Assembly (NCBI GenBank): GCA_963932145.1
Contig: OZ010573.1
Coordinates: forward strand, 22,857,565-22,921,564
From: Acanthosepion lycidas
Lineage: Eukaryota > Mollusca > Cephalopoda > Sepiida > Sepiidae
Reading direction: 5' to 3'
DNA length: 64,000 nt
The position numbers and the translations under genes are program-made. Of the stretch, positions 54,141 to 64,000 are shown piece by piece. Under the pieces are notes generated by a model. It had not been told where the DNA came from, made no database searches, and worked only from the letters and a program-made list of their open reading frames with translations. How positions within the stretch are numbered: position 1 is the stretch's first letter; every line of letters begins with the position of its first letter.

Positions 54141-54206
54141 CGGGGGAAAAAGAGAAAAAAAACTTCACAGGGGAAAAAGAGAAAAAAAACTTCACAAGGG
54201 AAAAAG
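54141..54206. repeat. Short tandem repeat, 28-29 bp unit
   Basis: GGGGAAAAAGAGAAAAAAAA plus CTTCACA repeats about 2.3 times. The region from 53901 to 54440 is otherwise unannotatable. Confidence 0.8.
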
Positions 54207-54469
54207 AAAATAAGCAAAGAAATAATTATGTATGGACATATTTGAGTCTGGGCAATAAAGACTGACTGCAGAGATTGGAAGAGATGAGTTTTTCTTGATG
54301 TAACTCTTCGCCATTTAGTTTCATCCAAGTTTTCCTTCCCACATTGTTCCAATAACTAAAAGAATTTACTTACATTGACGATAATATAACATTTGCTTTA
54401 CAAGACTGAAACTCTCTACGCATCATGTGGATCGATATTGAGAATTTTGATTCTCTATTTATATATGGC

Positions 54470-54730
54470 ATTCATCACCCATGATGAAGAGAATTGAGAC
54501 AAGAGTAAAGTAGTTCTACAGAAGGATGCTGAGAATACCATAGACTGAACATGTGAGTAACGATGAAGTTTTAGAGAAAATGCAAAACAAAAAGGACACT
54601 TATACTTTGAATCAGAAATAGACAGTTGAAATATTTCTTTAATAATGAGGAAAGAGGGATTGGAGAATCTTACACTCACAGGATATATTGAAATCAAAAG
54701 AGGAAAACAGTGAATAACCTAATTGTGTAA
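54470..54730 (+). pseudogene. RTE-like LINE, C-terminal fragment
   Basis: Plus strand reads FYRRMLRIP, TEHVSNDEVLEKMQNKKDT, then after a frameshift a degraded KRQLKFLG-like part and RDWRILHS. Matches 41000-41240 and the upstream part of 13471-13705. Stops are frequent. Confidence 0.7.
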
Positions 54731-54994
54731 ATTGGTAGCAGAACAGTGAGTAGGGAGGGAAAGCAAAAAATAAACCTTACTCAGAGATACAAAAGTCTGG
54801 AAGTTGTACAGAGCCATGTTCGCCCACGTAACAAATGAACAGGGCAAGGAGAAGAGGTTATTATTATGTTCTACAAAACCACTATTCAAATATCTACTCA
54901 GCCCGGTGCTCTTTATTTTATCGTTACACTACTAATTTGAGTAGACTTAATGCAACAGAATTAATATCACGTGTTTGTTTTGTTTCATTATAGA

Positions 54995-55298
54995 TGTGCC
55001 AATCACAGGAAGTCGCCTGTGACTGCAACAACCCAGTGACTGTAACAACCCAGTGACTGTTAATCGGTCAGACCAAAAAAGCTACTAGGCTTTAACTTGC
55101 AATTTCTGGCTTCATGTGCATATCTCAATTGCATCTAATATGCATCTGAAATGCAAATGATAAACAAATGCGTATATAAAAGGTTGTGACTTGTTCCAAT
55201 CAAAGCACAAAAAGATTATTAAATCATCTTACTGCCGTGTTAAAATTATACCGTTACGCTATGATTCTTTTAACGCTTACTGCTCCCTTGAGAGTTCA
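54995..55298 (+). mobile_element. Possible solo or 5' LTR
   Basis: A 304-base block starts TGTGCC and ends TTCA, immediately followed by TGGCGCCTACTGGGAGG, which has the TGGCGCC start of a tRNA primer-binding site. Inside are a 17-base tandem (GTGACTGTAACAACCCA, 55019-55055), an octamer ATGCAAAT (55151-55158), TATATAAA (55173-55180) and a possible poly-A signal ATTAAA (55218-55223), in U3-R-U5 order. No internal gag/pol follows and no second LTR is in the window, so this is suggestive only. Confidence 0.42.
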
Positions 55299-55803
55299 TG
55301 GCGCCTACTGGGAGGCGTTACCACCTACATTGAGAACCATTGAAGTGTAAGTTAGTTAAACACCGTTAATACTATATAATGACAAAAGCAAAACGAAATT
55401 GATTGTTGCATAAGAGCACGTAGTTCCTTCCCGAGGAAAACGGGTCAAATAGTTTGTTTTTTAATAGTTTTTCATTTCTTTTACATTCCTAACCCAGTTC
55501 ACATGTACCCGAGGGGTTGGTGTAAAGTTCTTGGTTCTGCCCCTTCCCAAAGTGTAATCAAATGGCTAATCTTCAGAATTTTCTTTGTAAAAGCGTCTTG
55601 GTATAACCGAGAACTTTTCAGCACCCATCGTATAAATGTTATACAATATTTATATACTCCATATGAGTTGTATATACATATATCATTTCTTGAAAATAGA
55701 CGAATCAAAAGCTCAACGACCTACCTCCCAACAATGAGTATCGCTGAAATAGATCCGCTGTTCAGGAGCAAGATAAATCAATGAAATTTTTTAACAGATA
55801 TCA

Positions 55804-55806
<3 letters not shown>
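55299..55806. other. No recognisable gene
   Basis: Sequence after the LTR-like block. A 93-codon frame at 55503-55784 has no recognisable domain. Confidence 0.4.
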
Positions 55807-55884
<78 letters not shown>

Positions 55885-55891
55885 TTGTGTG
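55807..55891. repeat. (TA)n and (GT)n microsatellite
   Basis: TA then GT. Confidence 0.97.
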
Positions 55892-56150
55892 TACCTCTAA
55901 GGATTTGCTAAAAATTACCATACATAATATAAAGACGCCCAAAACTTAATAAAAACAATGTTATAATCAAACAATAATAATAAAATAATAAACCATAATA
56001 AAACCATAATAAAAATTAAAACAATGTTTTAATTAAAAAAAAAAACAATGTTCTATAACCAAGACCTTTATGTTATTATTAAGAGGGAAGATCAAAGGAT
56101 TTTTTGATGTAAACTTTTCAATCCTTTTTAGAAACTTCGAAATATTTGAT
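55892..56150. repeat. Repeat also found beside the Penelope element
   Basis: Ordered blocks shared with 61395-61600: GTACCTC, GATTTGCTAAAAAT, AAAGACGCC, TATTATTAAGAGG then GAAGATCAAAG, and a TTTTTAGAAACTTC-like end. One copy directly abuts the Penelope RT, so this may be the terminal region of that family. Confidence 0.6.
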
Positions 56151-56442
56151 AAAATAATAAAATAATAATGCGAGCTATTAATAATAGCAAGTAATATCCG
56201 TAAATTGATATAATTTAATTTATATTAAATATAAAATTATATAATTTAACTTCTATTAAATTTAAAAGAATATTTGCTAATAAAGTGCTCAATATTATAC
56301 TAAAGTGATAAATATTATTACATTAGATATAATAAGGTTCAATCAGTGCAATCACTCTTGTCGATAGTACCGATGATTGATTGAAAAATTACGGAACTCT
56401 GAGTGGACATCGATAAGAATTGAATGTTATTGTATCTAATTG

Positions 56443-56443
<1 letters not shown>
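56151..56443. other. AT-rich, no recognisable feature
   Basis: Very AT-rich spacer. Confidence 0.4.

Positions 56444-56491
<48 letters not shown>
56444..56491. repeat. (TA)n microsatellite
   Basis: Pure TA. Confidence 0.97.
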
Positions 56492-56494
<3 letters not shown>

Positions 56495-56648
56495 GACAAC
56501 TGACAAGGTACTGCGATTAAGCTTTTTATTTAATTTTTCATATATTCGAATAAGTGTTTTCTTTTCTGGTCATAAAGTGTGTAAAAACAATCCAAATATT
56601 TTCTATATCCGAGTGATTTCGGCTATTCTGTTAGCCATTATCAATATT

Positions 56649-56760
<112 letters not shown>

Positions 56761-56799
56761 TTACTAAGCATGGCGAAGTTGTTGAAATGATTTCCGGCA

Positions 56800-56916
56800 T
56801 TGATTTGGTGAAACAAGCTTGCTAACCATAACACCACTTCGAAGGTCCATATATATATATATATGGTGGCACTTCGACATGGTGTAATATTTAGCAAGCT
56901 TGTCCCACTAAATCAA
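56800..56916. repeat. Fold-back repeat centred on (TA)n
   Basis: Arms 56800-56850 and 56863-56916 share ACAAGCTTGCTAA and reversed TTAGCAAGCTTGT, plus ACCACTTCGAAGG-like words, around a short TA tract. Confidence 0.8.
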
Positions 56917-56948
56917 TTGTGACTGATTACTGAGTTCCTTCCACGGTG

Positions 56949-56949
56949 A

Positions 56950-56995
<46 letters not shown>
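56949..56995. repeat. (TA)n microsatellite
   Basis: Pure TA. Confidence 0.97.
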
Positions 56996-57000
<5 letters not shown>

Positions 57001-57086
57001 TTTATTTAAAAATTATAACATAAATATGTTATAAAATCAAGCAGATTTTACAACATATTTATGTCATAATTTTTAAATGAATAATT
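56996..57086. repeat. Near-perfect palindrome, 43-bp arms
   Basis: Arms 56996-57038 and 57044-57086 (core AACATAAATATGTTATAAAA against TTTTACAACATATTTATGTC) are separated by only five bases. As single-stranded DNA or RNA this would be one long hairpin. Confidence 0.88.
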
Positions 57087-57174
57087 ATATTCGCTCTACT
57101 CTGTATTGAGCACTCTTTTAAAAATAGTAATTGTTAGTTATCGGAATTTATTCCGTATACACCAATCCTATTTT

Positions 57175-57175
<1 letters not shown>

Positions 57176-57222
<47 letters not shown>
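57176..57222. repeat. (TA)n microsatellite
   Basis: Pure TA. Confidence 0.97.
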
Positions 57223-57224
<2 letters not shown>

Positions 57225-57261
57225 GAAATATAGTCTTAAGCTGTGCTATATTTATGTGATA

Positions 57262-57385
57262 AAGTGCTTGATATCAGAGATAGAGCGTATGTAAATATAA
57301 ATATAAAAGTGAACATTGAAGTCAACACTCAGAGGCGACAGGCTGTTTCATGCTAAGCGCAATCGTCAGGCCACCTGACTACTAC
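57262..57385 (-). repeat. GCGACAG-family repeat, best-preserved copy
   Basis: Holds the full order GATATCAGAGATAGAGCG, AAGTGAACATTGAAG, CAACACTCAGAGGCGACAGG, CTGTTTCATGCTAAGCGC, ATCGTCAGG. Other copies are at 2460-2628, 4262-4320, 46780-46935 and 53300-53435. The hammerhead is on the minus strand. Confidence 0.75.
57331..57375 (-). ncRNA. Type I hammerhead ribozyme candidate
   Basis: Minus strand: helix I GGTGGC (57375-57370) pairs with GCCTCT (57336-57331) at five of six positions, counting one G-U. Core CUGACGA at 57363-57369, helix II TGC/GCA with loop GCTTA and a flanking U-U, GAA at 57347-57349, helix III ACA-GCC-TGT, and C17 at 57337. The triplet is GUC and every conserved core base is present. 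Cleavage is predicted between 57337 and 57336. Helix II is short, so in vivo speed would depend on tertiary contacts I cannot judge. Confidence 0.72.
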
Positions 57386-57582
57386 ACTGATTTTTTTTCT
57401 ATCAAAGGTCACATTAAATCAGGGATCACGTGTTATATTCAGTCTCAAGTAGATTCGCCAAATTAATCGAAGTTTATTCAATATTTAATGATAAACTTAG
57501 TGCAAGGGAAATTAGAAACGGGCAAGGGTAGTTTGCTTGACTTCACTATTCCCAAAAGATTACATGCACACTTTTATTAATA

Positions 57583-57752
57583 CAGTGTAACCCTGATATA
57601 AGAGACCCTGATATAAGAGAAACCCGGATATAAGTGAGATTTTCTCTGGTCCCAAATTAGAGCCTGTGTTAATGTATATAAATTAGACCAAACCCGGATA
57701 TAAGGGACTTCTTCTCCGGTCCCGACACCTCTCTTATATCCGGGTTACACTG
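57583..57752. mobile_element. Pogo/Tigger-like MITE
   Basis: 170 bp with inverted ends CAGTGTAACCCTGATATAAG and, reversed, CAGTGTAACCCGGATATAAG, flanked by TA. CAGTG...AACCC...ATATAAG ends are typical of pogo/Tigger elements. The motif ACCCGGATATAAG recurs inside twice. Too short to code. Confidence 0.82.
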
Positions 57753-57929
57753 TACATGCATTGTCATTTGTTTTATATTGTTCCATGTTACTCATTTAAT
57801 ACTTGGATTCACATAATTGTTATGAGAAAATAACACCAGGATACACGTGTTTTCTACCTAAACACAACAAGCGTTCCCACAAGAAATAAGAACAATCTAG
57901 CCTTGTGCATTAAATAAGGAGTTCAGGAT

Positions 57930-58720
57930 GATGGAGTTTTGATGTTTTACAGACCAGCTGAGAAGATTGACGATATGCTCTCTGATCGTCCCTTGGCTAG
58001 CATTCATATATGTGGTAATTTCAATATCCATTACAAGGAGTGGTTAGTCCATTCAAACACAACTGATGAAGAAGGTAAATACTATGATTTCTGAATTGCA
58101 TACAAGCTGACTTAAATCATGAATAAGCCTGATCGTGTTCTTGATATAGCCGGGCACCACACTAATCTTCTAGATTTCTTTCTCACTTCCTGTCCTGCAG
58201 CAGTGTTAACTCCCTTGGGCTCCTCAGGCCACTCACTAATCAGTGTGAAGATTGATGCCAAAGCAAACACATTCTTCAATGTCTCATTTCATTGGACAAT
58301 TTTTTTGTAATACTCCAACACTGACTAGGACAGATTCAGATGTTATATTGCAGAAGCTGCTCTCTTAGCATTCATCAAAAATAGGGTTCCTAGAAGAGTC
58401 CCTCTCATTTCTGAATAGATTCTTTCCAGCATAGAGAGTTTTATCCCTCACAAAAGTTATCAGCAAAAGCTGAATAGCCAGCTTGGCTTTATGCCTTAAT
58501 ATGCTGCTGCCATACCTCACTGTAACTACTACTAACATCTCTATCACTGTGAACAGTATAGCAAAAATCTTGCTACATTCAGAACTACCCACAATCATTG
58601 CAAGAAAGTTATATTTTTATTTTACTCTTTCATTGAATGCCTCCCTCATATGGATTCCCATTGCTGTCTTACCATCCCCCCCACCACTACCACTTTTGCA
58701 TGCTATTGATATGAGATTAC
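57930..58720 (+). pseudogene. Jockey-like LINE, endonuclease fragment, dead
   Basis: Reads YRPAEKIDDMLSDRPLASIH, ICGNFNIHYKEWLVHSN (58005-58060; GNFN replaces catalytic GDFN), NKPDRVLDIAGHHTNLLDFFL, TPLGSSGHSLISVKIDA (58215-58260; SGH replaces SDH), then ESFIPHKSYQQKLNSQL (58430-58485). Two catalytic positions are lost and stops follow. The matching domain of the 33290-36960 copy keeps GDFN. RT is absent. Confidence 0.83.
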
Positions 58721-58739
58721 CCAAAGATCCTACAGTGTT

Positions 58740-59555
58740 TTATGGTAAGTAGGCAAAACAAAACAAAAAAAAAACACCTCATGTGCCACCGTCTCGACAG
58801 AAATGCCAAAAATACAGTTAACCCTTCCTCTTTTAGAGTAATCGGCCTGAGCTTTCTGGTGGGAACGTAATTGATCACCAGGCTCTAAGTCTAGACTCTT
58901 GAGCCAAAAAAAAAACTGATAGTATTTAAAGACCATTTTTTCAGAGAGATTTAATGCTGCCCAAATGCTTTTTTTCTTTCTTTCTTTCTTTTTTTATTGT
59001 GAGCGAAACAGTTCTATTGTCGTATTCTTGTAAGCCTCAAAGAGTACCACTAACCCTAATGCATCCTAGGAAACCTGTTTTCCAGGTACCAGGCTCATTT
59101 CATTTATTCTGTCTACCATAAAATACGATAAACATGGTCGTAATAACATTTTTATTCGCCTTCCGACAAGGACAAATGTAACACGGGGTTAGTTTAATAT
59201 AGGGTCTCACAGTGGATAAAAAAAAATTAAATCGTCCCTGCAATGAATGTCAAAAAGGTGTCAGAGCAACCCGTATTCCTATACTATTAGTACAATAAGG
59301 AGGTGCTGTCCCTTATCTATAATCCCCAGGACTAAGTTTTATTTATATCGCGTTTCGCCCTAAGAAGAAACTTCAGATAACCAGAAAAATTTTACAGATA
59401 TCCGCATTTTACACGAACAGTTTACTCTCCAAGAGAACTTCAAAATAAAAAGCTTAAATTAGACGATAGATCAGACGTCGAGCTGATATGACGAAGTTCA
59501 TGCTTGACGACTTTTGATAATTCGCTTCCAATGAGAGTCTAAAAGTGATCCTTCA
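58740..59555. other. No recognisable gene
   Basis: A-runs at 58764-58775, TTTC units at 58972-58990. GTTTCGCCCTAAG...CTTCAG at 59352-59377 faintly resembles a hammerhead-type GAAAC/CUGAAG pair on the minus strand, but the core is broken. Confidence 0.4.
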
Positions 59556-59559
59556 CCAA

Positions 59560-60245
59560 AACAGCACTAAAGAGAATAAGTTCAGTAGGCACATCCTGAG
59601 GTTTACAGCCTTAGGCCGCAGGAACTGGAAATGTTTTATCTCTCGCCAACGTACGTGAGTGGATTTCAGCAAAATAATAATGTACCGCATCATGTCTACG
59701 TAGAATTTGTTGTTGCTTTCGTCACCCGCTCGCTTCCGAGCATCGAGATCATCATCCTCTCTCCCTATTCCATTTCTCCCCCACCATTTGTGGTGGGTGG
59801 AGATGCTGTGAATCAAAGAGACTTTGACAAGGCCATTCACGTGAATTTGATTTTGGTTGACCACTCTGCGCGACGGAGAAGTCCATACACTTGACCAGAA
59901 GCGCTTCCCTTGCTTCTCAAATGGAATCGAGACAGGCGAGATCTGGCAAAGCAAGTTGCATCGGGCTGTCGGATGTTTGGTCTGTCAAGGTCCGCCTTGG
60001 TTAAACCAGCTCGACTAGCGCTGCTCTGTTTCGTCGGTTTGTCCATTGAGATGATGAAGATATTTGACTATTCTGCCGTTGGGGTCTTCGCGGGTTGGTC
60101 ACATTTAGTCTGGGCCTTCCTCTTCGACCTTGCAGTCATGAGTAACCCATACTACATCCTCTCCGTTTTCCCTTCCTTGGTGGCGGTGACGAAGATGGGT
60201 GTGAATCGAAAAGAGTTTGACAAGGTTATTTTAAATAGGTTCTAA
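59560..60245 (+). other. Unidentified GC-richer block with an internal duplication
   Basis: Two diverged copies of a 60-base segment lie at 59785-59850 and 60178-60240. They read VNQRDFDKAIHVNLI and VNRKEFDKVILNRF in the plus frame. A 111-codon frame (59910-60245) and a minus-strand 133-codon frame overlap here. The composition differs from the neighbours. I do not recognise a family. It might be an exon-bearing host fragment, an unknown element or a duplicated non-coding block. Confidence 0.3.
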
Positions 60246-60317
60246 TGGAGCTGTGGTCGGATATGTGTAACGTAAGTCGTCTGGATAGGCATGTAGTAGT
60301 GTGACCGATGTAATTAT

Positions 60318-61380
60318 TTATGAATTTGGTTTGATCAGAAACACGGTCATTAAGGAGCATTTGATATCATAGATAATGTTCGTTCGTCGTAATTTTGATT
60401 TTGCTGGTGTGTTGTTATTTTTGAGGATAAGGTTAGCTGTTTTAAATTTTTTGTTGTAAATATTTTTTTTGTTCGAGTCAATTAGGGTAGTGTATTTCTT
60501 TGTGATATTTCTAAGTGAAAATTCATCTTGTTTGTAGTTGACGTGCATTTGGCTCTTGTAGAAAATATTTATGTTATTTTTGACTGCGTGATCACTATCA
60601 TTATTATTTACTTTGGAAAGAAATAGTCTAAGTTGGTGGTCTATAAGGTGGTTAGGGAAGCCATTGTTAATTAATGTCTGTTTTGCATTATTGACTTCTT
60701 CAAAAAAGAATACACAAGAGGATGAATTCTGGTGTGCTCTTTTTAGGAAGTTTTTATGACTGCTATTTTGTATTTGAGTGGGCATTCACTTTTAAAGTTA
60801 AGGTGGCAAAAGTTTCCGCTAATGAGTTTTTATACAATGAAGTGGTAAAAGTGCTGTTACTATATTCTACGAGAACATCTAAGAATGGGAGTTTATTTTT
60901 TGATTAAGTTCGTTGGTAAAGTTAAGGACAGAGTTTTTTTTTCAATGTGGTCTTGAGGGTATCTATTTCTTTTATGTTATTCGCTAAAATAAACATATCG
61001 TCTTCGTAGCGGACATATGATATTTAAACATATCTGTAAACCTAAAATATGTTTTCTACACGGAACATGTAATAATTGGAGAAACACGGGTCGGGCGGAT
61101 TTCCCATAGTAACACCATTAGATTTAGTTGTTTCCATTATGATCATAGAGTAGGATTTTGGCTGTGCATGCATGTAATAATTTTTCAGGATATATGGTTT
61201 AATGGATGGCGGTGGGATAGAATTATTAGTATAAACAGAATTGAGGATAATATCAATGGTTTGATCGACGGGGACGTTTGTGAATAAATTTTCGACGTCA
61301 AGCTATGATACCTTGGGTTGGTCCTGTACTTTATAGAATTTGGAGGAATTCATCGGTGGATGTGATGCTGTAATTGGTAG
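60318..61380 (-). pseudogene. Penelope-like element reverse transcriptase, truncated
   Basis: Minus strand reads, in order, LDVENLFTNVPVDQTIDIIL (61300-61240), PPPSIKPYILKNYYMHAQ, SNGVTMGNPPDPCFSNYYM (61115-61060), SYVRYEDDMFILANNIKE (61020-60970; YEDD as the catalytic YxDD box), LPFLDVLVEYSNSTFTTSLYK, then a connector rich in Asn and Lys (EEVNNAKQTLINNGFPN, KSQMHVNYKQDEF, LRRTNIIYDIKC, 60690-60350). This is the Penelope RT order. The protein breaks off where a GIY-YIG endonuclease would begin, so the element could not insert by itself. Frameshifts occur near 60780-60900 and 61045, with a stop before LDVEN. Confidence 0.88.
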
Positions 61381-61384
61381 ATAT

Positions 61385-61650
61385 ATATGTAGGTACCTCC
61401 ATGAGATTGCTAAAAATAGCATAGCATGACGAAAAAGACGCCAAACTTGACGAAAACAAAATTTTATCGTTTAAATGTCTATATTATTATTAAGAGGAAA
61501 GATCAAAGTATTTGGGGGGTATTTTTTACATTTTTTAATCGTTCCTAGCACGTCCAAAATTTTCGTTAAAATCTTGTGTTTTTTTTTGCTCGGCAAAATT
61601 GACAGATAATCAATCATGTCCACCATTTTTTCCATTTTATAAAAAAAATG
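61385..61650 (-). repeat. Flank of the Penelope element, repeat copy
   Basis: Matches 55892-56150 in ordered blocks. It adjoins the upstream (5') side of the minus-strand Penelope RT, so it may be its 5' terminal region. Confidence 0.55.
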
Positions 61651-62639
61651 AAAATCTAAGTTTGAAATTCTTTTAAAAATCAATTATAATTTTTTCAAAA
61701 TTTATTTTAAGAAAATCAGAAATTATAATGTTTATTTAAAATATTTTGAAACAAGCATTACTTATTTTCTGCGCCGAAAAGATGTAGTTTGAAAATAAAA
61801 CAAAGCAGGTCATAACATTTCGCGTCACTTGACAGGTGATGAATGACAATTTCATTACGTATTGACAGCTTACGTGAGGGTAAGTTTTTCTAGGGAAGGA
61901 GAGAAGTGAAAATATTTAGATTTAAGTGAGCAAATTATTTACCTCGTTATTTTTAAGGAAAACGTTCAGAGCTCTTTTTTTCTTATTATTTTTTTTTTTT
62001 TTTGTACTTAGCTTTCACCTTTACGTTTACGATGATTTATGGAAAATATATTATAACTGAATTAAAATAAGACTGTTGGGAGTGAGATTAAATTTCATAA
62101 GAAAGGTATCTAATTCATTTAAAGGTACCTCTCTTACGAAATTTTATCACAAGTGTACATAAAATACTATAATTTTATGTACATTTATTGCATTTTATAT
62201 TGTTATTTGTATTTCTATTCATTTTATTATTAATTTTGATATTTCATTTATGGAAAAAGTCATAACTGAGATTAATATAAAAGTAAGATCATATAAATTT
62301 CATGAGATGATACTGATACTTCTAGGTACCCTTCTCAGTTGAAATTGAAAAATCGAATTAACTTCTTTACACATGTTACGCAAAAAAAGGCCTAACAACG
62401 GAAAACAATGCTTAACTCAGATAAAGCAACTTAATTTTATTTTGTTGGTCTCCCGTACTTTATAATTACAGCCGTATTATAAACACAAAATTACATTTCT
62501 TGATTACTGCGGGTCTTCTGATTGGTCAAAATGATACAATTTACGATGCGCTAAAAAATTATCTATCTCCTAAGGATATTAACGAAACTGAATGTGGCTT
62601 TCAACTAATTTTAAAATATTTTAACAACTTAAATGTAAA
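61651..62639. other. AT-rich with one hairpin
   Basis: 62081-62151 forms a hairpin of GTGAGATTAAATTTCATAAG with CTTACGAAATTTTATCAC. Otherwise nothing recognisable. Confidence 0.45.
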
Positions 62640-63110
62640 AATCTAATATAATTAAAGAAATAAAAAATAATTCTATTAAAAATTCATTTTTCATCGAAAA
62701 ATTTTTTGCTTTCAGAAAATATTGTCCATATTCATAAAAACAACTAAAATCAAATAAAAGAATTTGAAATTAAATAATATGTTTGTTTTATTGAGTTATG
62801 TATCTGACAATTCAGAGCTGATTTTCAGGTAGTGGGGGATCCAATTAAAAAGAAAAAAAAACATGATTTGCTTCCCTTAAAGTCTTGTGCTTTTAACCAA
62901 TATAATCACTAAACTGAACAGTAAAGAATTTCTAGAATTTTCATAAAATTAGTAGGGGAGGGGGGTTAATAAATATTAAAAAGAATTTTTTTCTATGACT
63001 TTAAAAAAAGAAAACATATTGTGAATAGTTTCTGAAAGTTTCATTAACATCTGACAATTATTTTTATTTTTGCAAGATTTTCCAAATTAATGTCTGTCAT
63101 ACAAAAAAAA
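62640..63110. repeat. AT-rich dispersed repeat, copy 2
   Basis: Collinear with 28490-28985 (see there). It ends in a 20-base A-run at 63103-63121. Confidence 0.6.
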
Positions 63111-63124
63111 AAAAAAAAAAAACA

Positions 63125-63212
63125 ATAAAAATCTTGTCGGCATTAAATAGCCCACTGAGGTTGATATGCCGTAAAACTAACCAAGCCAAACCAAACCAAA
63201 TTATAATAACAA
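63125..63212 (-). repeat. ACGGCATATCAACC repeat, copy 2
   Basis: The reverse complement matches 33620-33690: GGTTTGGTTTGG, TTTTACGGCATATCAACCTC, GGCTATTTAATGCCGACAAG, ATTTTTATT. Confidence 0.75.
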
Positions 63213-63336
63213 TGAAATTAATTTTTACCTACCTTGTCAACCTGCTAACGATAGGGTACATTTCAAAATTTAAGTAAATTACAGACCTCTCAGTGGTATA
63301 GGGAGAATTTAATTTAGCCTAACTCGCACTAATTTC

Positions 63337-63378
<42 letters not shown>

Positions 63379-63379
63379 A
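63337..63379. repeat. (TTTC)n microsatellite
   Basis: About 10 TTTC units. Confidence 0.95.
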
Positions 63380-64000
63380 ATCGATCCCCTTAACTACTGC
63401 TTTTCCTTTTCTTTCTCTGTCTTTCTCAATTTTGCTTTCGGCTTCTTTCCCGTCATCATCCAACCACATACCGACCTTCACTTTCTCGTGCAATCCAATT
63501 AAATCTTTCTCCGGTCACTTTACGACCACAGTAGAAGCGTCGCGCCTTCTTCCGACATTTGTCGATTGATTGAAATAGGCCAACAGCGTGTCAAGAGGAC
63601 AAACTAGTGGCACGTGACATGTGTCATCCACTTTAGGCAAACGGCGAGGGAAATACTTACATGCCTGAGTGGAAAGACGATAGCGTTTGTTTATTTATTC
63701 ACTCAGTTAGTGCGGCCGGGCAAGGGTCAAAGGTAACATTATCGACGGAAAATTAAAAGGGTTATTTTAAGTATAATTTTGTTGGTCTATTTAAAATGAA
63801 AAGAAAGCTCTTGCAACAAAAACAATTGTCAATATAAAAAATAAAAACTAATAATACATTTGTTTTTTTATTATCCTTATCTTCGTTGAATGTATTTAAT
63901 TCCTCATTTTTTTATACATGTTCATTTTGTTTTCTTTTTTTAGAGATTTTTTTTTTTTTTTTTTTTTATAATCTTAACTTCATGCCGTCAATCTACGGCA
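63380..64000. other. No recognisable gene; CpG-rich patch with an E-box
   Basis: 63535-63725 is GC-richer, lacks the repeats seen elsewhere, and has GGCACGTGACATG (a CACGTG E-box). It could be unique or regulatory DNA, but no gene is visible before the window ends in poly-T and AT-rich sequence. Confidence 0.3.

Overview
This window looks like non-coding, repeat-saturated DNA from an animal, most likely a mollusc and plausibly an octopod cephalopod. That guess is inference. It rests on the very high density of long (AT)n, (GT)n and (GATA)n tracts, on tRNA-derived SINEs, and on the mix of transposon families (mariner, Tc1, Penelope, an R2-like LINE, Jockey-like and RTE-like LINEs), not on any host gene. 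I found no convincing host protein-coding gene, rRNA or intact tRNA gene. Almost every translatable stretch is either a microsatellite (Ile-Tyr runs, Lys/Phe-rich runs) or a decayed transposon protein.

Layout. 1-5.5 kb: a SINE-like repeat, a 1.17-kb mariner relic and several fold-back repeats. 7.4-13 kb: three truncated copies of an R2-like non-LTR retrotransposon, one nearly full-length but riddled with stops. 13.8-16.3 kb: a GC-rich satellite of about 11 units of roughly 225 bp packed with hairpins. 17.4-28 kb: SINEs, twin Tc1-derived MITEs, a Jockey-like LINE and a cluster of ribozyme-like motifs. 28-33 kb: AT-rich DNA and a composite GAAA array. 33.3-37 kb: a minus-strand Jockey-like LINE carrying three later insertions. 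38.2-40 kb: a satellite of about 18 units of 98 bp. 40.6-45.7 kb: fold-back elements, an RTE-like LINE interrupted by a Jockey-like LINE, a deleted Tc1 element, a head-to-head SINE pair and another LINE tail. 46.9-51.3 kb: four mariner/Tc1-superfamily relics. 52-58.7 kb: microsatellites, palindromes, a possible solo LTR, a pogo-like MITE and a LINE endonuclease fragment. 60.3-61.4 kb: a Penelope-like element RT. 61.4-64 kb: AT-rich repeats.

The most interesting signal is a set of about ten hammerhead-ribozyme-type motifs on both strands. Three of them (4143-4194 minus, 19171-19212 plus, 57331-57375 minus) have the complete CUGANGA/GAA core, three base-paired helices and a permitted cleavage residue. 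They lie inside dispersed, often palindromic repeats next to microsatellites. Penelope-like elements are known to carry hammerheads, and this window contains a Penelope RT, so mobilisation of small ribozyme-bearing repeats by a Penelope-like machinery is a reasonable hypothesis. A second signal is the 225-bp satellite, whose units share hairpins with UNCG-type loops and whose single dispersed unit keeps a helix through paired base changes.

Limits: everything was read by eye. Element boundaries are approximate unless terminal inverted repeats and TA duplications are stated. Family names above clade level are tentative.
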